DNA from: Clostridia bacterium
GTDB lineage: Bacteria > Bacillota > Clostridia > Christensenellales > Aristaeellaceae
Length of the DNA: 58,428 nucleotides
Reading direction: 5' to 3'
NCBI GenBank assembly: GCA_017397765.1
Contig: JAFQIB010000020.1
Span: 1-58,428 of the forward strand
The position numbers and the translations under genes are program-made. Shown here in pieces: positions 33,948 to 40,833 of this stretch (position 1 is its first letter; each line of letters starts with the position of its first letter). Under the pieces are notes generated by a model that did no database searches, had not been told where the DNA came from, and saw nothing but the letters and a program-made list of their open reading frames with translations.

Positions 33948-34280
33948 ATGAAAGTCAATGACTATCAGAAGGAAGCCATGACGCTGCTCAATCCCGCGCT
34001 CGGAGAGCAGGATGTGCTGATGAATGCGCTGATGGGGCTTTGCGGAGAATCGGGCGAAGCCATCGATCTGATGAAGAAGCACCTGTATCAGGGGCATGCG
34101 CTGGATCGGGACAAGCTGATCAAGGAACTGGGCGACATCGCCTGGTATCTGGCGGAGGCAGCGACCGGGCTGAAGATCGACCTGAGCGAGGTGCTGCAGC
34201 GCAACCTGGACAAGCTCCATGCGCGCTATCCCCAGGGCTTTGATACCCTCCGCAGCCAGAACCGGGAACAGGAAGGCTGA
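33948..34280 (+). CDS. MazG-like nucleotide pyrophosphohydrolase
   Basis: A 110-residue all-alpha NTP pyrophosphohydrolase of the MazG-like type. The metal-binding residues are visible in GLCGESGEAIDLMKK (E-x2-E) and KELGDIAWYLAEAA (E-x2-D). Proteins of this size clean abnormal nucleotides or hydrolyse nucleotide alarmones; the exact substrate is not determinable. GGAGGAG precedes the ATG. Four bases after its stop comes the ASCH-GNAT gene, so the two are cotranscribed. Confidence 0.9.
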   Translation: MKVNDYQKEAMTLLNPALGEQDVLMNALMGLCGESGEAIDLMKKHLYQGHALDRDKLIKELGDIAWYLAEAATGLKIDLSEVLQRNLDKLHARYPQGFDTLRSQNREQEG

Positions 34281-34284
34281 AGCA

Positions 34285-35127
34285 ATGCATCATGAAATGT
34301 CCCTGCGTCCCGGGCCGTTCGGAAAGATTGCCGACGGCTCCAAGCGCTACGAGCTGAGATTGTATGATGAAAAGCGGCAGCTGATCCAGGTCGGGGATAC
34401 GATCACCTTCACCTGCACGTCGGATGAAAGAAGCGTGATGGTCCGTGTCGTCTCTCTGCAGCGCTTTGACAATTTCGCAGCGCTTTATGCCGCGCTGCCG
34501 TTGACGGCGTGCGGCTATACGGAGGAAACGGCAAAAAATGCAGACCCGCGGGATATGGCGCAGTATTACCCGTTGGAGAAGCAGGCAAGGTACGGCGTGC
34601 TGGCCATCGGCGTGGCGCGCGTCCGGTATGCGATTGACACGCTGGCAGGTGCTTTTGCCGTCCGGGCGCTGACGTCGGCAGACGCGCCGGAAATGCTGCG
34701 CCTTGCCGGAAGCAATCCGCTGTACTACCGCTACATGAAGATTACGCCGACAGAAGAGAATCTGACGGCAGACCTGATCGCGCTGCCGCCGAAGAGAACG
34801 ATGGCGGACAAGCATTTCTTCGGCTGGTTCGAGGGAGATCGCCTGGTCGCCATGATGGATCTGATTGCCCACCATCCGCAGCCGGACATGGCCTTCATCG
34901 GCTGGTTCATGGTGGATGGAGAAAGGCAGCATCAGGGCCTTGGCAGGCGGCTTGTCCATGAAGTGCTTTCGATGCTGAAGCAGGAAGGCGTGCGGGAGGT
35001 TCGCCTGGGCCGGATCGCCGGGAATCCGCAGAGCGAGCATTTCTGGCAGCTGTGCGGATTTGCGGACAACGGACTGGGATATGATACACCGGAATACCAT
35101 GTTGCTGTCATGGCGAAGGTTTTGTAA
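34285..35127 (+). CDS. ASCH domain-GNAT acetyltransferase fusion protein
   Basis: A 280-residue two-domain protein. Residues 1-110 are an ASCH domain (MSLRPGPFGKIADGSKRYEL, IQVGDTITFT, PLEKQARYGVLAIGV), a beta-barrel related to PUA that is thought to bind RNA or modified nucleosides. Residues about 125-280 are a GNAT N-acetyltransferase with acetyl-CoA-binding HQGLGRRLVHEVL and the C-terminal FWQLCGFADNGLGY. The ATG at 34285 follows AGGAAGG; an upstream in-frame start lies inside mazG. The fusion suggests acetylation of an RNA or nucleoside, which is inference. It ends at a bidirectional terminator. Confidence 0.85.
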   Translation: MHHEMSLRPGPFGKIADGSKRYELRLYDEKRQLIQVGDTITFTCTSDERSVMVRVVSLQRFDNFAALYAALPLTACGYTEETAKNADPRDMAQYYPLEKQARYGVLAIGVARVRYAIDTLAGAFAVRALTSADAPEMLRLAGSNPLYYRYMKITPTEENLTADLIALPPKRTMADKHFFGWFEGDRLVAMMDLIAHHPQPDMAFIGWFMVDGERQHQGLGRRLVHEVLSMLKQEGVREVRLGRIAGNPQSEHFWQLCGFADNGLGYDTPEYHVAVMAKVL

Positions 35128-35151
35128 AAGCTTGAAATCGAACAATGCAAA

Positions 35152-35189
35152 AACAGGTGCGGCCCACCATAAAAGGGCTGCACCTGTTT
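35152..35189. terminator. Bidirectional terminator between ASCH-GNAT and tmcAL
   Basis: A 14-bp stem with one mismatch (AACAGGTGCGGCCC / GGGCTGCACCTGTT). T-rich tracts follow it on both strands, the better one on the minus strand (GTTTTTGC), between convergent genes. Confidence 0.85.
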
Positions 35190-35205
35190 ACTTGTTTGCT
35201 CCCGC

Positions 35206-36387
35206 CTATATCACAGCCACGCCCTGCGTCAGGGCAAGACCGGCGGGAAGGCCGGCGCCCAAAGCCCAGATATCATAGGCTTTGAGCTCAGCGGCGATGG
35301 CTGGATCATGGCGGTTCAGATCGGCGGCTTTCCCGAGGATGGGGAGGCGGCCTTTTTCCTTGAAGTGGGCAAATATGCCCTGTGAATCCCGGCGGAAGCC
35401 CAGGAGCCAGGCAAATTGCGGCATCGGCTGGAGCGTCAGCTGCTGAGTGGTCATTCCAAGCAGCGCGTGGGCTGCCAGGCGGGAAAGGCGGGCGTAGGGA
35501 TATCGGCGGGTTTTGGCGGCTTGCAGCAGCGCCTCCCGGGAAACGGCGCTTTGAGCGGCAGCCATCAGGCGATGCTCAATGCCTTCGGAGAGGTCGGGCA
35601 AGGCGGCATATTCCGCTGTCGTCATGGTGCGCAGCCGGTAGAGAAGCGCGCTGTCCAGCGCATCCGGGCGGTGGAGGCGGCCGCCGGCGGCAGCGTCGCG
35701 AAGGATGGCGAAGGCTTCTTGCGGCATGGCGTCGCGTACGTTCTGCCAGTCCCCACGCAGGATCGCACCGCGCAGGGCGGTGGCGGAAGGCATGGGCACG
35801 TCCATGGCGGAATCATGATATCCGCCGATCCGCCGGACAGGGACAGCCTCCATCTCAGCGCCGAGCCGGAGCAGGGCGCGAAGATAGCATACGGCCAGGG
35901 TGCTGTTGGGGGCTTCCAGGAGTGCGCCGCAGCCGGGCAGCGCCTGCTCCATTGCGGCGGACATGGCAGCCGGATAGGGGATACCCGCTGCCAAACGACT
36001 CTGGATATCTGCTTGGAAAGCCTCGTCCGGCTGCTCCAGCAGCGCGGCTGCTTGCTTCAGGCCGTGCAGATCCGTCTGCTCCGTGCCAAAGGAGATGGCA
36101 TCGCAGCCAAGGCCGGAAAGGATCGCTGCGCCGCCCAGCGCAAAATGCTCTGCATCCCGGACAGCCCAGGCGGCTGGCAGGGCAAAAACTGCATCAGCCC
36201 CGGCATGCAGCGCCATGCGGGCCCGCTCGGCAGGCGAAAGCAGGGCGGCCTCGCCCCGCTGGGTGAAAACGGAGGACATGACAACCACGACGGCGTCGGC
36301 GTGGGCCTGAAGGCGCGCCTGCTCCAGCTGGTGTGCATGGCCGCGGTGAAAGGGATTGTATTCTGCGATCACGCCCACAACGCGCAT
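35206..36387 (-). CDS. tmcAL: tRNA(Met) cytidine acetate ligase
   Basis: A 393-residue nucleotidyltransferase-like protein (formerly YlbM) that uses ATP and acetate to form N4-acetylcytidine at the wobble position of elongator tRNA-Met. The N-terminal GVIAEYNPFHRGHAHQLEQA contains the HxGH nucleotide-binding motif, followed by VVVMSSVFTQRGEAALLS and DAVFALPAAWAV. Length matches the family. It follows the thioesterase gene by 19 bases on the minus strand, with its own AAGGAGG site. Confidence 0.94.
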   Translation of the reverse strand: MRVVGVIAEYNPFHRGHAHQLEQARLQAHADAVVVVMSSVFTQRGEAALLSPAERARMALHAGADAVFALPAAWAVRDAEHFALGGAAILSGLGCDAISFGTEQTDLHGLKQAAALLEQPDEAFQADIQSRLAAGIPYPAAMSAAMEQALPGCGALLEAPNSTLAVCYLRALLRLGAEMEAVPVRRIGGYHDSAMDVPMPSATALRGAILRGDWQNVRDAMPQEAFAILRDAAAGGRLHRPDALDSALLYRLRTMTTAEYAALPDLSEGIEHRLMAAAQSAVSREALLQAAKTRRYPYARLSRLAAHALLGMTTQQLTLQPMPQFAWLLGFRRDSQGIFAHFKEKGRLPILGKAADLNRHDPAIAAELKAYDIWALGAGLPAGLALTQGVAVI

Positions 36388-36406
36388 GGCGGGCCTCCTT
36401 TCTGCA

Positions 36407-37138
36407 TTATGCCTGGGTCAGGACGCCGCCTACGTCAAAGTGCCGCTTCTCCTCCTCAAAGCCGGAGAAGGAGAATGCGCTGCCGCTGCGGCGAAGGACG
36501 GTGCGGAGCTGCTGACCGGGCAGGATCTCCTGATGGTAGTTGACGGCAAAGCTGCTGAGCACATGGCTGCGCATCGTGTCGATGCCCAGCTCGTTGCAGC
36601 ACCAGTCCAGATAGCGGGTATTGTTGACGTGGCCGTTCATATCCAGATCGGTATAGACGGGTGTGCGGGCGCTTTCAAAGGCATCCGCATCGACCTCATC
36701 GACTGTGGCGGGCATGCCGAAGGGGGCGGTCAGATCGCTGTTGTCGGGCAGGGAAGCGGCAATTTCAGCGGCATTGGCCATTTTGCGGGTGGTGATATCC
36801 AGTACGACCCAAAGCGTGCCTGCGCAGCCGATCCGGCGGCCAGATGCATCCCTGAAAATAAAATACCGGGGGAAGAAGACACGCCGGTTGGGCATGGGGA
36901 AGGTTTCGATGGTGATGGTTTCTCCGGAGAGTGGGTAGCGATCCATTTTGACCTCGACTCGGGTGAGCACCCAGGCCAGATTCATGGGCAGCAGCCGGGA
37001 ACGGCCGACGTTCAGCTTTTCGGCGTGGGCGCCTGCCATCTCCTGCATGAGCTCCAGAACCGCGCTGGGCTTCATGCGTGCAGATACGTCAGTCTGGTAG
37101 GAAGCGATGCGGAAATCCTGCGTATAGGTCTTGAGCAT
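36407..37138 (-). CDS. Acyl-ACP thioesterase
   Basis: A 243-residue hot-dog fold thioesterase of the acyl-ACP thioesterase family that releases free fatty acids from acyl carrier protein. The N-terminal half carries NLAWVLTRVEVKMDRYP and PRYFIFRDASGRRIGCA; the second hot-dog contains DLDMNGHVNNTRYLDW with the catalytic Asp/Asn/His residues. Start choice: ATG 37138 (MLKTYTQDFRIA) rather than ATG 37150, because GAAGGG abuts the latter with no spacing; four residues would be added. It leads an operon with tmcAL. A consensus promoter with an internal palindrome lies upstream. Confidence 0.92.
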   Translation of the reverse strand: MLKTYTQDFRIASYQTDVSARMKPSAVLELMQEMAGAHAEKLNVGRSRLLPMNLAWVLTRVEVKMDRYPLSGETITIETFPMPNRRVFFPRYFIFRDASGRRIGCAGTLWVVLDITTRKMANAAEIAASLPDNSDLTAPFGMPATVDEVDADAFESARTPVYTDLDMNGHVNNTRYLDWCCNELGIDTMRSHVLSSFAVNYHQEILPGQQLRTVLRRSGSAFSFSGFEEEKRHFDVGGVLTQA

Positions 37139-37172
37139 GAGGTATCTCATCCCTTCAATTTACATCATTGCC

Positions 37173-37201
37173 ATTATACATCAACGGAAACGGTGATGCA
37201 A
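37173..37201 (-). promoter_or_regulatory. Thioesterase promoter with operator palindrome in the spacer
   Basis: On the minus strand TTGCAT (37201-37196), 17-base spacer and TATAAT (37178-37173). The spacer holds the 20-bp imperfect palindrome CATCAACGGAAACGGTGATG (37179-37198), with CATCA/TGATG arms and an inner CG/CG pair, so a dimeric repressor could block the promoter. The regulator is not identified. Confidence 0.75.
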
Positions 37202-37250
37202 GTTTATGCGCCGATTTTGGGAGGACATGAAAGCGGACGGATGCGCATAG

Positions 37251-37278
37251 AAAAAAAGCGAACGTTAAAAACGCTCGC
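37251..37278 (-). terminator. Terminator of the AbrB-like gene
   Basis: On the minus strand GCGAGCGTT, TTT loop, AACGTTCGC, then seven T. Confidence 0.85.
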
Positions 37279-37309
37279 CAATAAACCGGGGAAAAATGGG
37301 ATAAAAGCC

Positions 37310-37558
37310 TTACTTGCCAGCCAGCTCTTTTCTGCAGGACTTGCATACCAGCTTGCCCATGTAGGGGGAAACGTCCCTGGCATCGCCGCAGAAAATGCAG
37401 GCAGGGTGATACTTCTTCAGGATGATCCGATCATCCTCGACGAAGATCTCAACCATGTCCTTTACGCCGATATCCATCGTTCTGCGCAGTTCAATAGGGA
37501 GGACAATACGTCCCAACGTGTCCAGCTGACGAACCACACCGGTAGATTTCATAGCCAT
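37310..37558 (-). CDS. AbrB/SpoVT-type transition-state regulator with C-terminal zinc ribbon
   Basis: An 82-residue DNA-binding protein. Residues 1-50 form the swapped-hairpin AbrB domain (STGVVRQLDTLGRIVLPIEL, RRTMDIGVKDMVEIFVEDD). The C terminus has four cysteines as C-x2-C and C-x2-C (ACIFCGD, VCKSC), probably a zinc ribbon; ordinary AbrB lacks it, but similar short proteins exist in Clostridia. AGGAGG precedes the start. A consensus promoter with a perfect inverted repeat across its -10 box suggests autoregulation, as known for AbrB. Confidence 0.92.
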   Translation of the reverse strand: MAMKSTGVVRQLDTLGRIVLPIELRRTMDIGVKDMVEIFVEDDRIILKKYHPACIFCGDARDVSPYMGKLVCKSCRKELAGK

Positions 37559-37608
37559 TACAGCCTCCTGATTCAGCGGTCAGGTATCCCTGACAGTTAT
37601 TAATTATC

Positions 37609-37648
37609 ATTCAAGTCATATTCTACTTGAATCGACGGAAGTTGTCAA
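37609..37648 (-). promoter_or_regulatory. Promoter and operator of the AbrB-like gene
   Basis: On the minus strand TTGACA (37648-37643), 17-base spacer and TAGAAT (37625-37620). ATTCAAGT (37632-37625) and ACTTGAAT (37616-37609) form a perfect 8-bp inverted repeat with an 8-base centre that covers the -10 box. Confidence 0.8.
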
Positions 37649-37758
37649 GAAAAAATTATGTATTGATACAAGAAAATATGATAAATAACATAATAAATCA
37701 AGAACGTGTGTTCTAAAATGTAAGTGTTTACCAGATTGTGTGAAAAGCAGGTGAAAGA

Positions 37759-38400
37759 TTGTCAAAAATCTGGTCAATTCTGATGCTGGGGGCCGGTGCG
37801 GCTGCTTTGCTGAGCGGCCGTGCCGGGCAGGCGGCAAAGGCGCTGTTGGACAGCGGAAATCGGGCGGTAACGCTGCTGATGACACTGCTTGTATCCATGA
37901 CGATGTGGAGCGGACTGATGGAAATCCTGAGCCGGAGCGGCGATGCAAACCGGCTCGGACGGGTGTTCCGCAGATGGATGAGGCCTCTTTTCCCGGCCCT
38001 TGCGGACGAGCAGGCCTGGAACGCCATGACGGTCAATCTGTCCGCCAATCTGCTGGGGCTTGGCAACGCCGCAACGCCTGCGGGGATTGAAGCGGCAAAG
38101 CGGCTGTCCAGGCTTGGAGAACCGGGGATGCGTGCGCTGGCCATGCTGCTGGTGATGGATCAGGCCAGCCTGCAGCTGATCCCGACAACGGTCATTACGC
38201 TGCGGCAGACCTATGGTGCGCAGGACCCGGCGGATATATGGGGCATGACGCTGCTGGTCAGCGGGGTATCCATGGCTTTGGCCGTGCTGCTGATGTGGCT
38301 TTGTCAGCGAGGAGGGAAGGCATATGAACGGATGGACAGGCGCAGCCATTGCAGGCCTGGTGATATTCATCATTCTCCGGGGCGTCATGACGGGCAGTGA
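37759..38400 (+). CDS. spmA: Spore maturation protein A
   Basis: A 213-residue membrane protein with a nucleoside-recognition (Gate) domain. Hydrophobic helices and the segment NLSANLLGLGNAATPAGIEA (family signature) followed by MLLVMDQASLQLIPTTVI are clear. SpmA and SpmB are needed for spore core dehydration in Bacillus; the transported species is unknown. The start is TTG at 37759 with AGGTGA upstream. The last 26 codons overlap the spmB start in another frame, giving a hydrophilic tail (YERMDRRSHCRPG) not typical of the family. Confidence 0.9.
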   Translation: MSKIWSILMLGAGAAALLSGRAGQAAKALLDSGNRAVTLLMTLLVSMTMWSGLMEILSRSGDANRLGRVFRRWMRPLFPALADEQAWNAMTVNLSANLLGLGNAATPAGIEAAKRLSRLGEPGMRALAMLLVMDQASLQLIPTTVITLRQTYGAQDPADIWGMTLLVSGVSMALAVLLMWLCQRGGKAYERMDRRSHCRPGDIHHSPGRHDGQ

Positions 38401-38830
38401 TCCCTATGACGCCTTTCTCACCGGTGCGGAAAAGGGGATGAAAAGTGCGGTGTCCCTGCTGCCGGCGCTGTGCGGCATGCTGATGATGCTGGCGCTGGTC
38501 AATGCATCCGGGTTGACGGAACTGGTGGGACGGGCCGTCGCTCCGGTCGTACGCCTTCTGCGTTTGCCGGAGGAAACCGTGCCGCTGCTGCTGCTGCGCC
38601 CGCTGACCGGGGCGGGAAGCCTGGCGGCGCTGGAGACGATCTATGAAAGCTGCGGCGTGGACAGCCGGCCGGCACGGATTGCTTCTGTCCTCATGGGCTC
38701 CAGCGAAACGATCTTCTATACCATGACGATCTATCTGGGAGCAGCCGGCGTCAAAAGGCTTCCGTGGGTGCTGGGCGTCTCCCTGGCGTCTTACCTGTTC
38801 GGCGCAGCGCTGTGCGGATGGCTGATGTAG
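38324..38830 (+). CDS. spmB: Spore maturation protein B
   Basis: A 168-residue membrane protein of the Gate family, partner of SpmA. Characteristic segments are DPYDAFLTGAEKGMKSAVSL, RPLTGAGSLAALETIYESCG and MGSSETIFYTMTIYLGAAGV, with four or five hydrophobic helices. It starts inside the end of spmA (77-base overlap) with GGAGGGAAGG upstream, so translation is coupled. Together they support the ability to form spores. Confidence 0.93.
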   Translation: MNGWTGAAIAGLVIFIILRGVMTGSDPYDAFLTGAEKGMKSAVSLLPALCGMLMMLALVNASGLTELVGRAVAPVVRLLRLPEETVPLLLLRPLTGAGSLAALETIYESCGVDSRPARIASVLMGSSETIFYTMTIYLGAAGVKRLPWVLGVSLASYLFGAALCGWLM

Positions 38831-38840
38831 GAAAATAGGC

Positions 38841-38869
38841 TTGAAACAGCGCTGCAAATCATGTATAAT
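38841..38869 (+). promoter_or_regulatory. Promoter of the hutP-cmk-plsC operon
   Basis: TTGAAA, 17-base spacer and a perfect TATAAT at 38864-38869. Confidence 0.8.
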
Positions 38870-38913
38870 AAGGAGTAACAACGATCAGGACAGGAAAGGG
38901 GAGCTGCTTCTCC

Positions 38914-39333
38914 ATGACACAGAAGGTGCCTGACAGCCGGGATGTTGCCCGGGCTGCAATCATGCTGGCGCTCAGTACATCCCGGGAGGATGAAGCTGCC
39001 CATAAGCAGCAGCTGGCTGGGTCGCATATCCGGTCCGCAGCGTCGGACTTTGGCGGAGATTTCTCCGGTTCGGTGATGAAGATCATCGAGCGGGCGGTGG
39101 TCATTGCCAAGCGCGAGGGGCTCATCAGCGATAAAGCTCATGAGGAAGGCGCAGTAGCCGGCGCGGCCCATGACGCTGTCATTCAGCTGGCTGACAAGGC
39201 ATTGGGGCTGAATGTCGGCGGCAAGATCGGCGTGGCCAGGGCTGACGGCCATGTGGCGGTTGCCATCTTTTTCACCGTTGGCCTGGTGCATCTCAATGAG
39301 GTGTGCGTGGGCCTTGGCCATCGGGCTGTATAA
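38914..39333 (+). CDS. hutP: HutP-family RNA-binding protein
   Basis: A 139-residue member of the HutP family. In Bacillus HutP binds histidine and magnesium and prevents termination in the histidine-utilisation leader. The clostridial signatures are visible: SRDVARAAIMLALSTSRE, IIERAVVIAKREGLI, HEEGAVAGAAHDAV and NVGGKIGVARADGHVAVA, ending HLNEVCVGLGHRAV. There is no hut gene in the window; instead it leads an operon with cmk and plsC, so its RNA target and ligand are open. GGAAAGGGGAG lies upstream, somewhat far from the ATG. Confidence 0.85.
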   Translation: MTQKVPDSRDVARAAIMLALSTSREDEAAHKQQLAGSHIRSAASDFGGDFSGSVMKIIERAVVIAKREGLISDKAHEEGAVAGAAHDAVIQLADKALGLNVGGKIGVARADGHVAVAIFFTVGLVHLNEVCVGLGHRAV

Positions 39334-39354
39334 CACAACAGAGGAGAATGGGCT

Positions 39355-40026
39355 ATGATTTTGAATATTGCCATGGACGGCCCTGTCGGTGCGGGCAAGT
39401 CCTCCATTGCAAGGGCGGTGGCGGACAGGCTTGGGATCTTGCACTTGGATACCGGCGCGATGTACCGGGCGGTTGGCCTCTCCGCCATCCGGGCAGGCGT
39501 TGATCTGCAGGATGAAGCGGCGGTCACGGCGCATACCCGCGCCATCGACGTGGCCGTTGCCCACAGCGAGAACGGTCAGCGCACCATCGTCAACGGGGAG
39601 GACCTGACGGATTATATCCGGACGCCGGAGGTTTCGATGGCGGCGTCCACGGTCGGACGCTATCAGGGGGTTCGCCGGGAGATGGTGGCTATCCAGCAGC
39701 GGCTGGCGGCGACGACGCCCATGCTGGTGGACGGCCGGGATATCTGCGTACGGGTGCTGCCCAATGCGCCGGTGAAGCTCTTCCTGACGGCTTCTGCCGA
39801 GGAGCGTGCCCGCCGTCGCTGGCTGGAGATGTGCCAGAAGGGTGACACGACGCCCTATGAGGAAGTGCTCAAGGATCTGCGGGCCCGCGACGAGCAGGAC
39901 ATGAACCGGGCGGTCGATCCGCTGCGTCCGACGGAGGATGCGGTCATTGTGGATTCCACGGAAATGAACTTTGACCAGGTGGTCGAATACATCCTCGGCA
40001 TTGTGAAGGAGAAGACGAATGAGTGA
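39355..40026 (+). CDS. cmk: Cytidylate kinase
   Basis: A 223-residue kinase that phosphorylates CMP and dCMP with ATP. The P-loop MDGPVGAGKSSIARAVA starts at residue 7, followed by LDTGAMYRAVG, the substrate-binding TPEVSMAASTVG and VDGRDICVRVLPNA and the lid ARDEQDMNRAVDPL. Length matches the family. It is 21 bases after hutP and overlaps plsC by eight bases, the common clostridial order cmk-plsC-ispH/S1. Confidence 0.97.
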   Translation: MILNIAMDGPVGAGKSSIARAVADRLGILHLDTGAMYRAVGLSAIRAGVDLQDEAAVTAHTRAIDVAVAHSENGQRTIVNGEDLTDYIRTPEVSMAASTVGRYQGVRREMVAIQQRLAATTPMLVDGRDICVRVLPNAPVKLFLTASAEERARRRWLEMCQKGDTTPYEEVLKDLRARDEQDMNRAVDPLRPTEDAVIVDSTEMNFDQVVEYILGIVKEKTNE

Positions 40027-40684
40027 GCTGAAGAAGCAGGATAAGGCACTGAAGAAGCCGGAAAAGAAAAGGCCTGAGAAATCCTGGGTGTACTCGGTTG
40101 TTCTGCCGGTGATCCGGGTGCTGCTCAAGACGATCCTGCCGGTGAAGTATCATGGGCTGGAGAATGTCAGCGGCATGGAGGCGCCCTATATCCTGATGGC
40201 CAATCACACCTCGATGCTGGACCCCTTCATGATGGCGGCGGCAGTGCCGAAGTATCAGATCCGCTTTATCGGCAAGAAGGAGCTGTGGAAGTTCCCGCCC
40301 TTTGCCTGGTTTGCCAACAATATCAACGCCATTCCGGTGGATCGCCACAATACGGATATGGAGGCCATGCGCGCCTGCATGCGCGTCACCCGCGAAGGCC
40401 ATGTGCTGGGCATCTTCCCCGAGGGAACCAGGCATCATCAGGGATTGATGACAGAGCTGGAAAGCGGCGTGGCCATGATCGCCCTGCGCGCGAAGGTGCC
40501 GCTGGTGCCCGTCTACATTGCCGGCAAGCTCGGCCTGTTCCGTACGCTCCATGTGTATGTGGGGCAGCCCATCGCCATGGAGGATCTCCGGGAAATGGGC
40601 ATCAACACGGAGTCCTGCGGGCTGCTGCTGGGCCGGATCACCGATACCTACAAGACGCTGAGCGGGACACGCCCGGAGGCGTGA
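40019..40684 (+). CDS. plsC: 1-acyl-sn-glycerol-3-phosphate acyltransferase
   Basis: A 221-residue membrane-associated acyltransferase that makes phosphatidic acid from lysophosphatidic acid. The H-x4-D catalytic motif is NHTSMLD and the glycerophosphate-binding motif is FPEGTR; a hydrophobic segment near residues 25-45 anchors it. The charged N terminus (KKQDKALKKPEKKRPEK) is an extension. The start overlaps the cmk stop, so translation is coupled. A terminator follows. Confidence 0.95.
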   Translation: MSELKKQDKALKKPEKKRPEKSWVYSVVLPVIRVLLKTILPVKYHGLENVSGMEAPYILMANHTSMLDPFMMAAAVPKYQIRFIGKKELWKFPPFAWFANNINAIPVDRHNTDMEAMRACMRVTREGHVLGIFPEGTRHHQGLMTELESGVAMIALRAKVPLVPVYIAGKLGLFRTLHVYVGQPIAMEDLREMGINTESCGLLLGRITDTYKTLSGTRPEA

Positions 40685-40695
40685 TGCATCTGAAA

Positions 40696-40731
40696 CAGAC
40701 CACCGCCCAAGACAGCGGAGGTCTGTTTGCT
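40696..40731 (+). terminator. Terminator of the cmk-plsC operon
   Basis: Stem CAGACCACCGC / GCGGAGGTCTG with one internal mismatch, followed by TTTG. Moderate strength. Confidence 0.6.
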
Positions 40732-40757
40732 TATGACGAAAAAATTTTTTGAAAAAA

Positions 40758-40784
40758 TTGCGTAAACAAGCAGGAATTACGCAA
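40758..40784. repeat. Inverted repeat upstream of ispH-S1
   Basis: TTGCGTAA and TTACGCAA form a perfect 8-bp inverted repeat with an 11-base centre, about 50 bases before the ispH start. It could be a repressor operator or an RNA hairpin. A convincing promoter around it is not visible. Confidence 0.5.
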
Positions 40785-40833
40785 TTCGCATCGAATATGA
40801 GTCTAACAGCAAATTTGCGAAAGGAAGCTGTCC

